Source of the DNA: Streptococcus oralis
GTDB lineage: Bacteria > Bacillota > Bacilli > Lactobacillales > Streptococcaceae
NCBI RefSeq assembly: GCF_019334565.1
Contig: NZ_CP079724.1
Span: 951,001 to 1,015,000 of the forward strand
Length of the DNA stretch: 64,000 nt
Direction: 5' to 3'
In this document: positions 37,481-45,635 of the stretch, piece after piece
How the letters are laid out: every line of letters begins with the position of its first letter
Numbering within the stretch: the stretch's first letter is position 1
Made by a program: the position numbers and the translations under genes
Notes under the pieces: model-generated
The model's database searches: none
What the model saw: only the letters and a program-made list of their open reading frames with translations
Told to the model about the DNA's origin: nothing

Positions 37481-38242
37481 CTAATTAATAGATTCACTTT
37501 TTAAAAATTCTTTAGACTTCTGGACGATATAGAGCTGTTCATCTTCTTGAGCGAGTTTTTTAAACAACTCATTCGCCCTAGTCATATCTCCTTTTAATTT
37601 AGAGTTCAAGGCTTGATAGTAAGTGATTTCCAATTGTTGATATTTAAATTCGTTTTCCAATTCTTCAAAATAATCATTGAATTGATGAGCAATTGTTAAA
37701 TCGTAAAGCGCAATACTAACGCTTTTTGTTTTCTCAGCTAGAGAGGAATCTGATATGGACATTTTGTTTAGCATAAGATCAAGCTGGTCCCTGGTCAGGT
37801 TTGGATTTGCAAGAACTGTCGAGCGAACGAGGTAACTCTCAAAGAAATCCCTATATTTCGGCTTCAGTTTTTGATCAGTCATTGCTTCAGAAGCCTCCTT
37901 AATGGCAGCATCGAAATCACCAATCATATAGGAATAGCCAACAGATGTTAGTGTCACATCCATTTTTATAATAGCTCTTTTTGCATCTTTCTTCAATTCA
38001 ATGTATTGCTTCCAAGATGGTAAATCTAAGTCCATATGCAGTAACTTAGTACCACTCTTTACATACCCTCTTCTGATTAGTGCAATGAAAAGAAATAAGA
38101 GTGCACTTATGAATAAAATACAAAGGGTTTGAATAGTCCTATCTTTCACCATCCAAGCTACAAAAAGACTGAGAAGAACAGCCAAAACAATCACGATTTT
38201 TCTATAAAATCCATATTTCTTGCGTATTTCTAAATAATTCAT
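37481..38242 (-). CDS. Membrane-anchored helical-repeat protein
   Basis: 253 residues from the ATG at 38242; AAAGGAG, which lies in the last codons of the preceding stub, is its ribosome site. Two membrane helices (~15-33, ~38-57) are followed by a ~190-residue cytoplasmic helical region with TPR-like spacing (YSYMIGDFDAAIKEASEAM; ITYYQALNSKLKGDMTRANELFKKL). Function unknown. Its start overlaps the stop of a stub that looks like the tail of another protein, the arrangement expected for a toxin tail followed by its immunity gene. Confidence 0.65.
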   Translation of the reverse strand: MNYLEIRKKYGFYRKIVIVLAVLLSLFVAWMVKDRTIQTLCILFISALLFLFIALIRRGYVKSGTKLLHMDLDLPSWKQYIELKKDAKRAIIKMDVTLTSVGYSYMIGDFDAAIKEASEAMTDQKLKPKYRDFFESYLVRSTVLANPNLTRDQLDLMLNKMSISDSSLAEKTKSVSIALYDLTIAHQFNDYFEELENEFKYQQLEITYYQALNSKLKGDMTRANELFKKLAQEDEQLYIVQKSKEFLKSESIN

Positions 38243-38244
38243 TT

Positions 38245-38457
38245 TTACTCCTTTCTCCAAGATGGGTCGTCTGACAACTCAATCTCACCTATAGACCATC
38301 GTGACATCTTCTTCTTTTTGTCTTTAAAAGGATCGGGTTTGATCAAAGTAAAAGTTGAAATGCTTGCATCTGGAAAATACAACTCCGCTTTTAAAGACTG
38401 CTTAGGATTATCGTTGACATAGGCTGAGAATTGAATCGAATATGGTAATTGACACAA
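38245..38457 (-). pseudogene. C-terminal stub of a lost protein, upstream of the helical-repeat gene
   Basis: About 70 codons with no ribosome site or ATG; an in-frame TAA lies just before it. The peptide (IQFSAYVNDNPKQSLKAEL ... SRWSIGEIELSDDPSWRKE) reads like the folded end of a larger protein. Its last codons AGA AAG GAG TAA supply the Shine-Dalgarno site for the gene at 38242. Inference: remnant of a toxin tip left beside its immunity gene. Confidence 0.5.
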
Positions 38458-38535
38458 ACTTTCTTCATAACCAAATTAATTATGAAGAACTAACTTTTTA
38501 GGTCTTATTTCCATATTTCTTAACCATTTTGCTTT

Positions 38536-39264
38536 TTAAGCTAATTCATCACTATCAGGGTGCTTGTGCTTTTTTACATAAATAGCTGCATAAACCGCAT
38601 CTACCATAACGGCCGGCAAAGTCAAGGTCAACAAAATTCCCAATAAAACACCAAAAGCAATCTGAATATAACCTGTTAGGAGGGAGGGAATAATTGTTGC
38701 CCCAGCAAAAGCTATAGCAAAATTATTCCACCATGTTTTCGTTCTATCTCCCTCTTTTACTTGATTAAAGGCCCAGACTTTCCCCTGATTCTTTGGGAGA
38801 TAGTGCCAAGCATAAAGACCACATGCAAAGATAAAAAGAAGTAATATAAAGATAACATAAAATGGAGTGAGAGGGGATTGATATATCTCCTTGGCTCCTA
38901 TAGGACTGCCGTCTGAAATAATCATTAATAAACCAATAAAATCGAAACCTATCACTAAGCTTAACACTGTGAGGGCTATTAAATAATATGTTAAAGTCTT
39001 CCAGGTGTTAACAAAATAGGGAATAAAAGAAATGATAATGCCAAATATATTCACAACACCGCAAAGCAAAGAAAGCCCTTTAAAGATACCTATATTATCT
39101 TCATAACTTCCAACTAAATACATAAAACCAGTTAATGCTAAAGCGATCCATGGATATAACTTAATATAAACTAAACTAACACCATGTGTAATCAAAGGAC
39201 CATGGTATCTTTCTCTTTGTATATTAGAAATCTTTGTGTTGTCTTTCCTATTCACCTTCACCAT
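38536..39264 (-). CDS. Multi-pass membrane protein, candidate immunity protein
   Basis: 242 residues with six hydrophobic segments (~33-50, ~60-83, ~88-115, ~130-152, ~178-205, ~207-232) and hydrophilic ends. No family recognised. AGGAGGG lies 12 bp before the ATG, directly after the TAG of a short stub. It stands in the array of tail-plus-membrane-gene modules, so an immunity role is inferred from context only. Confidence 0.65.
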   Translation of the reverse strand: MVKVNRKDNTKISNIQRERYHGPLITHGVSLVYIKLYPWIALALTGFMYLVGSYEDNIGIFKGLSLLCGVVNIFGIIISFIPYFVNTWKTLTYYLIALTVLSLVIGFDFIGLLMIISDGSPIGAKEIYQSPLTPFYVIFILLLFIFACGLYAWHYLPKNQGKVWAFNQVKEGDRTKTWWNNFAIAFAGATIIPSLLTGYIQIAFGVLLGILLTLTLPAVMVDAVYAAIYVKKHKHPDSDELA

Positions 39265-39280
39265 TAACTAAACTACCCTC

Positions 39281-39412
39281 CTATTTTTTCAAGCCTTCAC
39301 CAATTGCATCCGTTGTTTTTATTAAAGCATCCTTAACTGCATCCGTACTATCATATAAGCAGTCTTGAACTTTAAATGAATCATTTACCACCCAAACACT
39401 TTCTGAATTTCG
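39281..39412 (-). pseudogene. Chimeric remnant: immunity-gene start joined to a protein tail
   Basis: The right part repeats the SIQ/KVFGW-type tail and ribosome site found before the next paralogue, followed by ATG and codons for MIHLKFK, like the start of the DUF443 genes. The left part, in another frame, reads CLYDSTDAVKDALIKTTDAI ... GLKK then TAG at 39281, like the end of a different protein. I read it as a recombination joint that deleted the genes between. Confidence 0.5.
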
Positions 39413-39439
39413 TTATAAGTTACATTATAGCTTTTTCAG

Positions 39440-40072
39440 TTATTTAAATTCTAGGTATTTCTTTTGATAAGCATAAGTCAATGGAATAACGCCAGATTCA
39501 ATCCAAATGAATAGATAGGTCAACAAACCATTCAACACTAGAATTGCAGCTTCTGTTCCATTATCTTGTCCCATATAAATAGAGAAAGCAATTGTATGTA
39601 AAATGAGAAATAAATAGGCATGGAATTGTCTTTTTTTCTTATTATTCTGAAAGACTATTTTAAACCTCTTCTTTTCCTGCGATAAACGACTTGAAATCTC
39701 CTTCCTTGATTTGATTAAAATACCTTGATAGACAATATAGGCTACCAAAATAGATATGAGAAATAAAGATACTTTTAAATATAGTTTATGACTAATATCA
39801 TAATATCTAAAAATTGATGTTACTACTTCATACGAAAGAAGACCAAAACCAATAGATACCATACGCATTCCTGAAGGACCCATTTTAATCTTTTTGTCAA
39901 AATTTTTATTCTGACTATCAAGTTCTATCAAATCAACTTCAAGGGTTTCAGGGGAAAGTCCCCAATAATAACTCTTTGGTGTTGTGGAGTTGGAATCAAG
40001 AACGTACTTTTTCTCTCCCATCTCTAACACATCAAAATAAGCAACATCTAATCCTCTAAAATTAATTTTCAA
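39440..40072 (-). CDS. DUF443/TsaI-like membrane protein, paralogue 1
   Basis: 210 residues from a TTG at 40072, chosen because MKINF aligns with the other paralogues; a GTG three codons upstream is possible. GGGTGG in the preceding tail is the ribosome site. Shared features: YVLD near 23, TTPKSYYWGLSP, GISHKL-type helix start (YYDISHKLYLK), DNGTEAAILVLN before the last helices; four to five membrane segments. The layout resembles the DUF443 family, which includes TsaI, immunity protein to the membrane-depolarising type VII toxin TspA of S. aureus. Assigned by pattern, not by search. Confidence 0.6.
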   Translation of the reverse strand: MKINFRGLDVAYFDVLEMGEKKYVLDSNSTTPKSYYWGLSPETLEVDLIELDSQNKNFDKKIKMGPSGMRMVSIGFGLLSYEVVTSIFRYYDISHKLYLKVSLFLISILVAYIVYQGILIKSRKEISSRLSQEKKRFKIVFQNNKKKRQFHAYLFLILHTIAFSIYMGQDNGTEAAILVLNGLLTYLFIWIESGVIPLTYAYQKKYLEFK

Positions 40073-40082
40073 AATTACCACC

Positions 40083-40140
40083 CAAACACTTTCTGAATTG
40101 ATTTAATACCGAAATCAATGTCATTTCTAACTTCTCGGCA
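40083..40140 (-). pseudogene. Short tail frame between DUF443 paralogues 1 and 2
   Basis: An open stretch without start codon reads CREVRNDIDFGIKSIQKVFG then W and TAA. The last 23 bases are repeated at 39389-39411, upstream of the chimeric remnant. The stop codon overlaps the ribosome site region of paralogue 1. Looks like the last residues of a toxin whose 5' part is gone. Confidence 0.5.
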
Positions 40141-40148
40141 TTCTGTAT

Positions 40149-40793
40149 TTATAGCTCTTCAATTTCAGTTAATGTTAGTGTCTTATAGTATGAGGGAACT
40201 TGTGGCATTCTCATCATTACAAAGTAAAACCAAGAAATTATGCCATTAATAATCAACAAGACTCCTTCTGAGCCATCATTAGTTCCCATAAAAAACATTA
40301 AACAGACAATATTAATTGCTAAAATTACATACCAATCAATCATTCGTTTACCTTTGGGTTCAAAAACAAGTCGACAACGTTTACTGTTTTTGGGAATTCT
40401 TGATTCAAACTTTCCAACCGCACTTTTTTCATAGAAGACAGCCATAAGATAAGACAAGAATAAGGAGAATGCAAACACACCTAATTTCAAAAAAAGCTGT
40501 TGACTTATACCCCAATCAATGAATGATTTTTCTATGAGTTTATACGAGATACCTACCAATGGCTGAATCATGATAGCTAAAGCAGTAGGTGCACCTATTG
40601 GTGTCTTCGATTTTATTCTAAAACTATCATTAGATGGAGATAGCTCAACCATCTCAGCAGTGACCTCTTTCGGAAGTGAACCGAAGAAATAGGATTTGCC
40701 TTTTATAGTGGTAGGATCTAAGATATAACTTTTACTCTTAAACTCAACGATTCTAAAAACTGCTATATTCGAATACTTAAATTTTAATTCCAC
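40149..40793 (-). CDS. DUF443/TsaI-like membrane protein, paralogue 2
   Basis: 214 residues. Soluble N-terminal ~65 residues (YSNIAVFRIVEF, SYILDPTTIKGKSYFFGSLP) then four to five membrane segments (~72-90, ~98-118, ~150-168, ~178-198), with NDGSEGVLLIIN between the last two. About as similar to paralogues 1 and 3 as they are to each other by eye, so the array arose by gathering diverged family members rather than by recent duplication. TTGAGGAATAGACGTG precedes the ATG and carries a GAGG site. Confidence 0.62.
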   Translation of the reverse strand: MELKFKYSNIAVFRIVEFKSKSYILDPTTIKGKSYFFGSLPKEVTAEMVELSPSNDSFRIKSKTPIGAPTALAIMIQPLVGISYKLIEKSFIDWGISQQLFLKLGVFAFSLFLSYLMAVFYEKSAVGKFESRIPKNSKRCRLVFEPKGKRMIDWYVILAINIVCLMFFMGTNDGSEGVLLIINGIISWFYFVMMRMPQVPSYYKTLTLTEIEEL

Positions 40794-40893
40794 GTCTATT
40801 CCTCAAAACACTTTCTAATTAATTCCCTAATTTTTTGATGAATTGAACCATATGACCTGCATAAGAAAATTATAAAACATCCTTCATCTTAAC

Positions 40894-41556
40894 TTATAAC
40901 TTCTCTATTCTATCAAAAATAATCTCTTGCTTTTCGACACTTTCTCGGAGTGGTGACATGCCTAAAATCACTGTAAAAAATCCCAATAATAGAATACTAT
41001 TAATAACAAGTAAGGCTCCCTCTGTTCCGTTAATAGTATATAGATAGAATGCAAAACATCCAAGAGTCGGAACAAGGATAAAAGGAAGAAGTTTGTAATG
41101 TTTTAATTGACGTTTATTTCCAACTGGTTTAAAGGTTATTTGATAATTTGAAGCTTTATTCTCAAGTCTTTTTTGGACGCTATGACGAGCTCTTATGGCA
41201 ATGAACCAGAAAGCAAGATAAGCTAGGAAGATGAACAAGCCATATAATCCTATCTTTAAAGGAAGGTTGTGACTAATCCCATTGTTTCTAAAAAAATTTG
41301 TCACAAGCCGATAGCCAGAACCCCCTATTGCTGTTCCAATTGCAACCCCAATTGATTTACTCATAGTTGGAGCTACACTCTCAAAACGCATATCTCTTTT
41401 ATCTAACTTTTGCATTTTTGCAGTAATTTCATCGGGAAGAGAACCCCAGAAATAGGATTTTGGTCTAACAGTCGTCAAATCTAGAATATACTTTTCTCCC
41501 TCTACTTCTACTATTTTGAAAAATACTTTATTCGTTTCTTTAAATTTTACTTTCAT
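40894..41556 (-). CDS. DUF443/TsaI-like membrane protein, paralogue 3
   Basis: 220 residues from the ATG at 41556 (AAGGTG upstream; an in-frame GTG lies two codons earlier). N-terminal FFKIVEVEGEKYILDLTTVRP and KSYFWGSLPDEITA, then a Gly-rich helix (SIGVAIGTAIGGSGYRLV), helices at ~100-120 and ~160-200, and NGTEGALLVIN. Same architecture as its two neighbours. Immediately upstream, in another frame, lies ANDLGMLLKRVF plus stop (41593-41628), again like a toxin tail. Function inferred: orphan immunity protein. Confidence 0.62.
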   Translation of the reverse strand: MKVKFKETNKVFFKIVEVEGEKYILDLTTVRPKSYFWGSLPDEITAKMQKLDKRDMRFESVAPTMSKSIGVAIGTAIGGSGYRLVTNFFRNNGISHNLPLKIGLYGLFIFLAYLAFWFIAIRARHSVQKRLENKASNYQITFKPVGNKRQLKHYKLLPFILVPTLGCFAFYLYTINGTEGALLVINSILLLGFFTVILGMSPLRESVEKQEIIFDRIEKL

Positions 41557-41615
41557 AGTCACCTTTAAATCCTTCTCAGAGTTAAAAAACTCTTTTCAAT
41601 AACATTCCTAAATCG

Positions 41616-42287
41616 TTAGCCCCGTTTTTTAATAATAGTTAAACCAATTTTGACAGACATCTCTTTCGATGTTAACTGTATTGTAATCCCATAATTTGTT
41701 TTATCTGAGTGATCTATTCTAATTTGGCACGTTGTTTCCTCTGGTAGATCATATTTGCTTTTCAGTTTCTGAAAGAGGTCAGAGTTATTTTCTGGCTGGT
41801 AGATAATTTCACTAAGCTCTGTTGTTCCAGTTCTTAACGTTCTTTTTATATTCAAGGACTCAAAAACATCTCTTTTGACAACTAAATTAAGAATCTCTTC
41901 ATCAAATAAAGGGTCTATCTCCGAATCGTAATGCAATTTGCCATTAGAATAACTAACGGGAACCGTTTTTTTGTTTTCTCCGATTTGTATTCTATAGTCA
42001 CCCTTACCATCTGCCTTGGTAATATCTAGGTCAATTTCATATCTTTTGACTTCGTCACCATTTTTTATATAGACGCTACTTTTATAAGCTTCCAGCCCAT
42101 TAAAATCCTTCTGCTCTTGTTCCAAAAATTTAAACATGAGATCAAACGTTTTCTCAAACTCGTACTGTTCCTTTGTTCTATTTTGGGGAATAGTTTCAAC
42201 ACCCAAACTACAAGCATTCAATGAAGATAGCGAAATCAAAACGATGACCAGGCCAGAAAGCCATAATAAATGCTTATATTTTTTCAT
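41616..42287 (-). CDS. Predicted lipoprotein of unknown function
   Basis: 223 residues. The N-terminus (positive MKKYK, hydrophobic 8-22, then SLNAC) is a type II signal with lipobox Cys26, so it should be anchored outside the membrane. The mature part is beta-rich and mixed in charge; no family recognised. It could be an extracytoplasmic immunity protein, like TipC for TelC, but I see no TipC signature. It begins a new transcription unit: an extended -10 lies 32 bp upstream and GGAGAT precedes the ATG. Confidence 0.68.
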   Translation of the reverse strand: MKKYKHLLWLSGLVIVLISLSSLNACSLGVETIPQNRTKEQYEFEKTFDLMFKFLEQEQKDFNGLEAYKSSVYIKNGDEVKRYEIDLDITKADGKGDYRIQIGENKKTVPVSYSNGKLHYDSEIDPLFDEEILNLVVKRDVFESLNIKRTLRTGTTELSEIIYQPENNSDLFQKLKSKYDLPEETTCQIRIDHSDKTNYGITIQLTSKEMSVKIGLTIIKKRG

Positions 42288-42318
42288 TTAAATCTCCAAA
42301 AATAAAAAGTCTAAAACT

Positions 42319-42327
42319 ATTATAGCA
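42319..42327 (-). promoter_or_regulatory. Extended -10 promoter of the lipoprotein gene
   Basis: Minus-strand TGCTATAAT; the -35 region is weak, as is usual for extended -10 promoters. It could drive the whole array to 37.1 kb, as I see no strong terminator inside it. Confidence 0.5.
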
Positions 42328-42448
42328 CGAACATACTAGAAATAACTTTCTATAACCATTTAGATTCATTCATAAAATGCATTTAAAGACAATTGACCTA
42401 TTGATAGGAAAACTTGATAGTTTAAAAGCTTTGACCTTACTCTTGTAC

Positions 42449-42480
42449 AAAAAAAGACATTCAAGAAAATCTTAAATGCC
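42449..42480 (-). terminator. Intrinsic terminator after the 129-residue acidic protein gene
   Basis: Read leftwards GGCATTTAAG pairs with CTTGAATGTC (wobbles) and seven T follow. Confidence 0.65.
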
Positions 42481-42522
42481 TGTATAAATAGTATATCAAG
42501 GATATTGCTTGTTAAACTTCTC

Positions 42523-42912
42523 CTAACCAGGATCGACATCAAGAAATCTTACTGTATAGCCATTGTCGGTATATAGAAACTCTACTTGCAATCTCATATC
42601 TACTAATTCAGAATTTGAAGTCAAATCATAATCAACAGCAAACCCAGTCTGGTCGTCATAATCATAAATTTCCAATTGAGAGTACTCATAAGGCGGATTG
42701 AAATGACACTCCACACCATACTCATCAATCGTGTCAAAATCATTCAATTCTAATGTCTTTTCAACATAACTAAAGAACTCGTTTAAATCGTCAATCTCTG
42801 ATTCATCGACATACTTCATAATGTCTTCATATTTTTTCAGGTGAATAGCCTTTAAAATATTTGTGATAACCTCTATAACTTTTTCTTTTTTATACATATC
42901 AAGTAATTCCAT
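42523..42912 (-). CDS. Small acidic protein, possible immunity protein
   Basis: 129 residues from the ATG at 42912 with AAGGTGG upstream (a GTG three codons earlier is possible). Strongly acidic, no membrane segment; helical N-terminal half and a beta-rich C-terminal half ending TVRFLDVDPG. It resembles small single-domain immunity-like proteins seen in polymorphic toxin loci, but I cannot name the family. It follows the ADP-ribosylglycohydrolase by about 30 bp. Confidence 0.6.
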   Translation of the reverse strand: MELLDMYKKEKVIEVITNILKAIHLKKYEDIMKYVDESEIDDLNEFFSYVEKTLELNDFDTIDEYGVECHFNPPYEYSQLEIYDYDDQTGFAVDYDLTSNSELVDMRLQVEFLYTDNGYTVRFLDVDPG

Positions 42913-42941
42913 CGTTGCCACCTTCCTACTTAACTAAACAA

Positions 42942-43796
42942 TCATTTTCCTGCTATGAAAAGCTCCCATCGTTCAATGACTTCCTTTAACGGGTTGTCTA
43001 GATAGGAATAGGTCTGTTCCTTGATCCAGTCCGGAATGCCATATGCCGCCTCAGCTATACTCCCCGTTATTGCAGCAAGAGTATCACTATCGCCACCAAG
43101 GGAGATGGCATTTCTGATAGCATCCTCAAAGTCTGTACTTTCAAGAAAGGCAATGATAGCTTGAGGTACCGTATTCTGGCAAGTTTCATTGAAACGATAA
43201 GTAGGACGAATTTCATCTAGTGTTTGAGAAAGATTATATCCATACTCTTGTTCTATATGCTCCTTGATAAGTCTCTTACACTCTGTAGGATTATCGTTGA
43301 TCGGTTTTCCATAGTCACCACTGTAACCTCCAAAGTAATAACGACACATAAATATAGTATCAGACGTCGCCATAGCTCCTTTGACACCCTCTGGATGGTT
43401 ATGAGTCACCTCTGCAGAAAGTCGTGCAACTGCTCTTCTGGACGGCCAGACTCCCGTTCGTGCACAGAAACTACAATCCATGGTCCAGGCACATGGAGAA
43501 ACACGCATTGCTGAGCCATTTCCAAAGCTATTATAAGGTTCTCGATCGTCGCCATCAACCCAATTCCCAAATCTTGCACCGTAACCTGCATCGGGATACA
43601 TTCTACCATATTTTTTCATGGCGTCAATAAAGTCATCCTTCTGACCGCCATTCATAATGGCTTCTGCAACAGCACAGGTCATAACCGTATCATCCGTGAA
43701 AAAACAATCCTCACGAAATAATGGAAAGTCTTTTGTTTTAATATTGTTCCATTCGTAAACTGAGCCTACAATATCTCCAACTATTGCTCCTAGCAT
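42942..43796 (-). CDS. ADP-ribosylglycohydrolase family protein
   Basis: 284 residues. DraG/ARH fold: MLGAIVGDIVGSVYEW at the start, FTDDTVMTCAVAEA (~33-46, first metal-binding acidic cluster) and GGDSDTLAAITGSIAEA (~238-254, second cluster). These enzymes remove ADP-ribose from proteins or nucleic acids, and some protect against ADP-ribosylating toxins. The AAGGAGG site and first ~37 codons are present again in two truncated copies at 44.6 and 45.5 kb. The intact copy has all metal ligands and should be active. Confidence 0.9.
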   Translation of the reverse strand: MLGAIVGDIVGSVYEWNNIKTKDFPLFREDCFFTDDTVMTCAVAEAIMNGGQKDDFIDAMKKYGRMYPDAGYGARFGNWVDGDDREPYNSFGNGSAMRVSPCAWTMDCSFCARTGVWPSRRAVARLSAEVTHNHPEGVKGAMATSDTIFMCRYYFGGYSGDYGKPINDNPTECKRLIKEHIEQEYGYNLSQTLDEIRPTYRFNETCQNTVPQAIIAFLESTDFEDAIRNAISLGGDSDTLAAITGSIAEAAYGIPDWIKEQTYSYLDNPLKEVIERWELFIAGK

Positions 43797-43836
43797 GGTA
43801 TTCCTCCTTACAAACTATTGGTTGAGACTGACATTT

Positions 43837-44454
43837 CTACTTTTCATACTCGTCTATTCTATCAGCATATTCAGTTAAAAGTTTTTTTGAATAAATTTTT
43901 TCATTACTTGAATTTCTAACTTCTTTCCAAAGAATAGAAGCTACTTTTAGTTTATTAGAGTAGTTGGCACTATTTTCGTCTGCACAGAAATCCTTTAGAA
44001 ATTGATTCCATTGACAAACCGAATGATCATACTTGGCATAATCTGAATTTCCATAATAAATTTTTAACATATCTTGAATGGTAAAACTTAAATCATGTTC
44101 TCTTTTTACTTTTCTCCAAGCAGTGGCCATATCAGCAGTAAATTTAAAGGGGGAAACACCTGTTAAAGTTGAGAAATATTCTCTAAAGTGTGCGTTAAAG
44201 GAGAACCCGCATTCAAGCAAGGGCGTATCTAAGGTAACGACTTCTACTCGTTTCTTTTTCCTTTTTACTGATGATTTTTTAATCAAATTGCCCTTAAAGT
44301 ACTGCTCAATAATATGATTGAGTTCTTGTTTTGTACCTCTATTTTCAAGTCCTAATGACTTGCATATCTGTGAGAGTTCATCACGATACCAATAGTATTT
44401 ATTAAATTCATCAAAGGATGAGATTTTTTCAAACATAGGTCTGCTTTCTATCAA
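43837..44454 (-). CDS. SAP-like domain protein (DUF6434-type)
   Basis: 205 residues. Start TTG at 44454 with a perfect AAGGAGG (44460-44466); an ATG six codons in lacks one. Residues ~10-55 (FNKYYWYRDELSQICKSLGL ... KQELNHIIEQYF) look like a SAP helix-extension-helix that binds nucleic acid, then a basic linker KKSSVKRKKKR, then a helical domain (~85-195). I recall similar proteins labelled DUF6434. Cytoplasmic; function unknown. Confidence 0.6.
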   Translation of the reverse strand: MIESRPMFEKISSFDEFNKYYWYRDELSQICKSLGLENRGTKQELNHIIEQYFKGNLIKKSSVKRKKKRVEVVTLDTPLLECGFSFNAHFREYFSTLTGVSPFKFTADMATAWRKVKREHDLSFTIQDMLKIYYGNSDYAKYDHSVCQWNQFLKDFCADENSANYSNKLKVASILWKEVRNSSNEKIYSKKLLTEYADRIDEYEK

Positions 44455-44524
44455 TATTTCACCTCCTTAAAAACAGTTTAGGTTTTCATCTCAAAATAAT
44501 GGAATTTTGGCTTCTTTATTTTGA

Positions 44525-44577
44525 GGATTAGCTACATTTCACTAACAAGCTTACACATTCAGCGTTTCGAACTTATC
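44525..44577 (-). repeat. Diverged copy of the rlmD 3' end (copy T4)
   Basis: In one frame it reads [12 protein letters not shown] then stop, matching the last residues of intact RlmD ([13 protein letters not shown]). It is joined at GATACG to the truncated ADP-ribosylglycohydrolase fragment. The rest of the 44455-44866 gap is AT-rich, without another gene. Confidence 0.7.
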
Positions 44578-44687
44578 GTATCATCCGTGAAAAAACAATC
44601 CTCACGAAATAAAGGAAAACCCTTCGTTTTGATATTATTCCATTCGTAAACTGAACCTACAATATCTCCAATAACTGCTCCTACCAT
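44559..44687 (-). pseudogene. Truncated 5' fragment of the ADP-ribosylglycohydrolase gene (copy 2)
   Basis: AAGGAGG, ATG and ~37 codons (MVGAVIGDIVGSVYEWNNIK ... FFTDDT) match the intact gene at 43796 closely, then switch into the rlmD-like tail and stop as ISSKR-TGA. A 42-residue peptide could still be made. Confidence 0.85.
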
Positions 44688-44866
44688 AAGATTCCTCCTT
44701 GTAAGATATCGGGAATTTGACCATCAACTATAGTTTTAAAATTATCTATTAACGAATTTTGTATAATTTATAGGTATTCATCTAATCAAATTATAATTAA
44801 AAAACTTTTTTGATTTCACTATGTACTACATCTTCATATTATACCTAAAACGAAGTACACCAGCCA

Positions 44867-45313
44867 TCAGCCTTGAGCAATAAAACATCTATTATTTTGA
44901 AAATCTGAAAAATAGGTTTCGCTTATAAAACTGTACAAGTTATCAACGGGTCTATTGTACCAATCCTTGTAAACATAGTCCATATTATATATCAATAAAG
45001 CTTGTCCATCTTGACTATAGCCCTTGAAAGTTATCGAAAATGCATCTCTATAACCAATAACTTTATCATTCTTATTTGAATTGTTCCCCTTTCTATATTT
45101 CTCAAAATCAATAAGTCGCGTATATTTCATGAGTTTAGATAAGGCTTTTTCGGATAGTTTCTGACTATGTTCAAAAACGATCATTCCAGTATTCCCACAC
45201 TCTTGGTAGGACAGTTCAGAGTTCATCAGATTACACTCAAAATAACCAAAAATTTCACAACCACAATGAATAATAAATTCAATTTTAGAAAAATATTCCT
45301 TAGTCCATGTCAT
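44867..45313 (-). CDS. Hypothetical protein
   Basis: 148 residues, mixed alpha/beta, cytoplasmic, three cysteines near the N-terminus (HCGCEIFGYFEC). No family recognised. Flanked on both sides by fragments of the ADP-ribosylglycohydrolase gene and the rlmD tail, so it is cargo of one repeat-bounded module. GAGA lies before the ATG. Confidence 0.6.
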   Translation of the reverse strand: MTWTKEYFSKIEFIIHCGCEIFGYFECNLMNSELSYQECGNTGMIVFEHSQKLSEKALSKLMKYTRLIDFEKYRKGNNSNKNDKVIGYRDAFSITFKGYSQDGQALLIYNMDYVYKDWYNRPVDNLYSFISETYFSDFQNNRCFIAQG

Positions 45314-45477
45314 CTTATCTCTCCATTCCTAAGTATGCTAGGAAAAATTGTTCAAAACTCACAAATCTACTCTTAGCCTATTTTAATTTCAGGCATAATA
45401 CTAAAATATCTCTTACGGCAAAAGCCTTTGTTTCAATACTTTCTTAAGTTCTTTTGTTATAAGATTTTTACGCTTTT

Positions 45478-45515
45478 ACCAGCACAGCTACACACTCAGC
45501 GTTTCGAACTTATCG
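45478..45515 (-). repeat. Diverged copy of the rlmD 3' end (copy T3)
   Basis: Reads NAECVAVLVKA then stop in the frame matching RlmD's end. Its left 26 bases are nearly identical to copy T4 and it is joined to the ADP-ribosylglycohydrolase fragment at the same point. Confidence 0.7.
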
Positions 45516-45624
45516 TATCATCCGTGAAAAAACAATCCTTACAAAATAAAGAAAAATCCTTCGTTTTGATATTGTTCCATTCGTAAACTGAACCTACAAT
45601 GTCTCCAACTATTGCTCCTAGCAT
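45496..45624 (-). pseudogene. Truncated 5' fragment of the ADP-ribosylglycohydrolase gene (copy 3)
   Basis: Same 43-codon structure and length as copy 2, with an intact AAGGAGG and ATG, ending in the same ISSKR-stop through the rlmD-like tail. Several substitutions (FSLFCKDC) separate it from copy 2 and from the intact gene. Confidence 0.85.
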
Positions 45625-45635
45625 ACGTTTCCTCC

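Noticed and set aside
41616..42287. TipC-family immunity protein.
   Set aside because: It is a lipoprotein of similar size in an immunity-rich region, but I see no TipC-specific pattern, so it is left unnamed.
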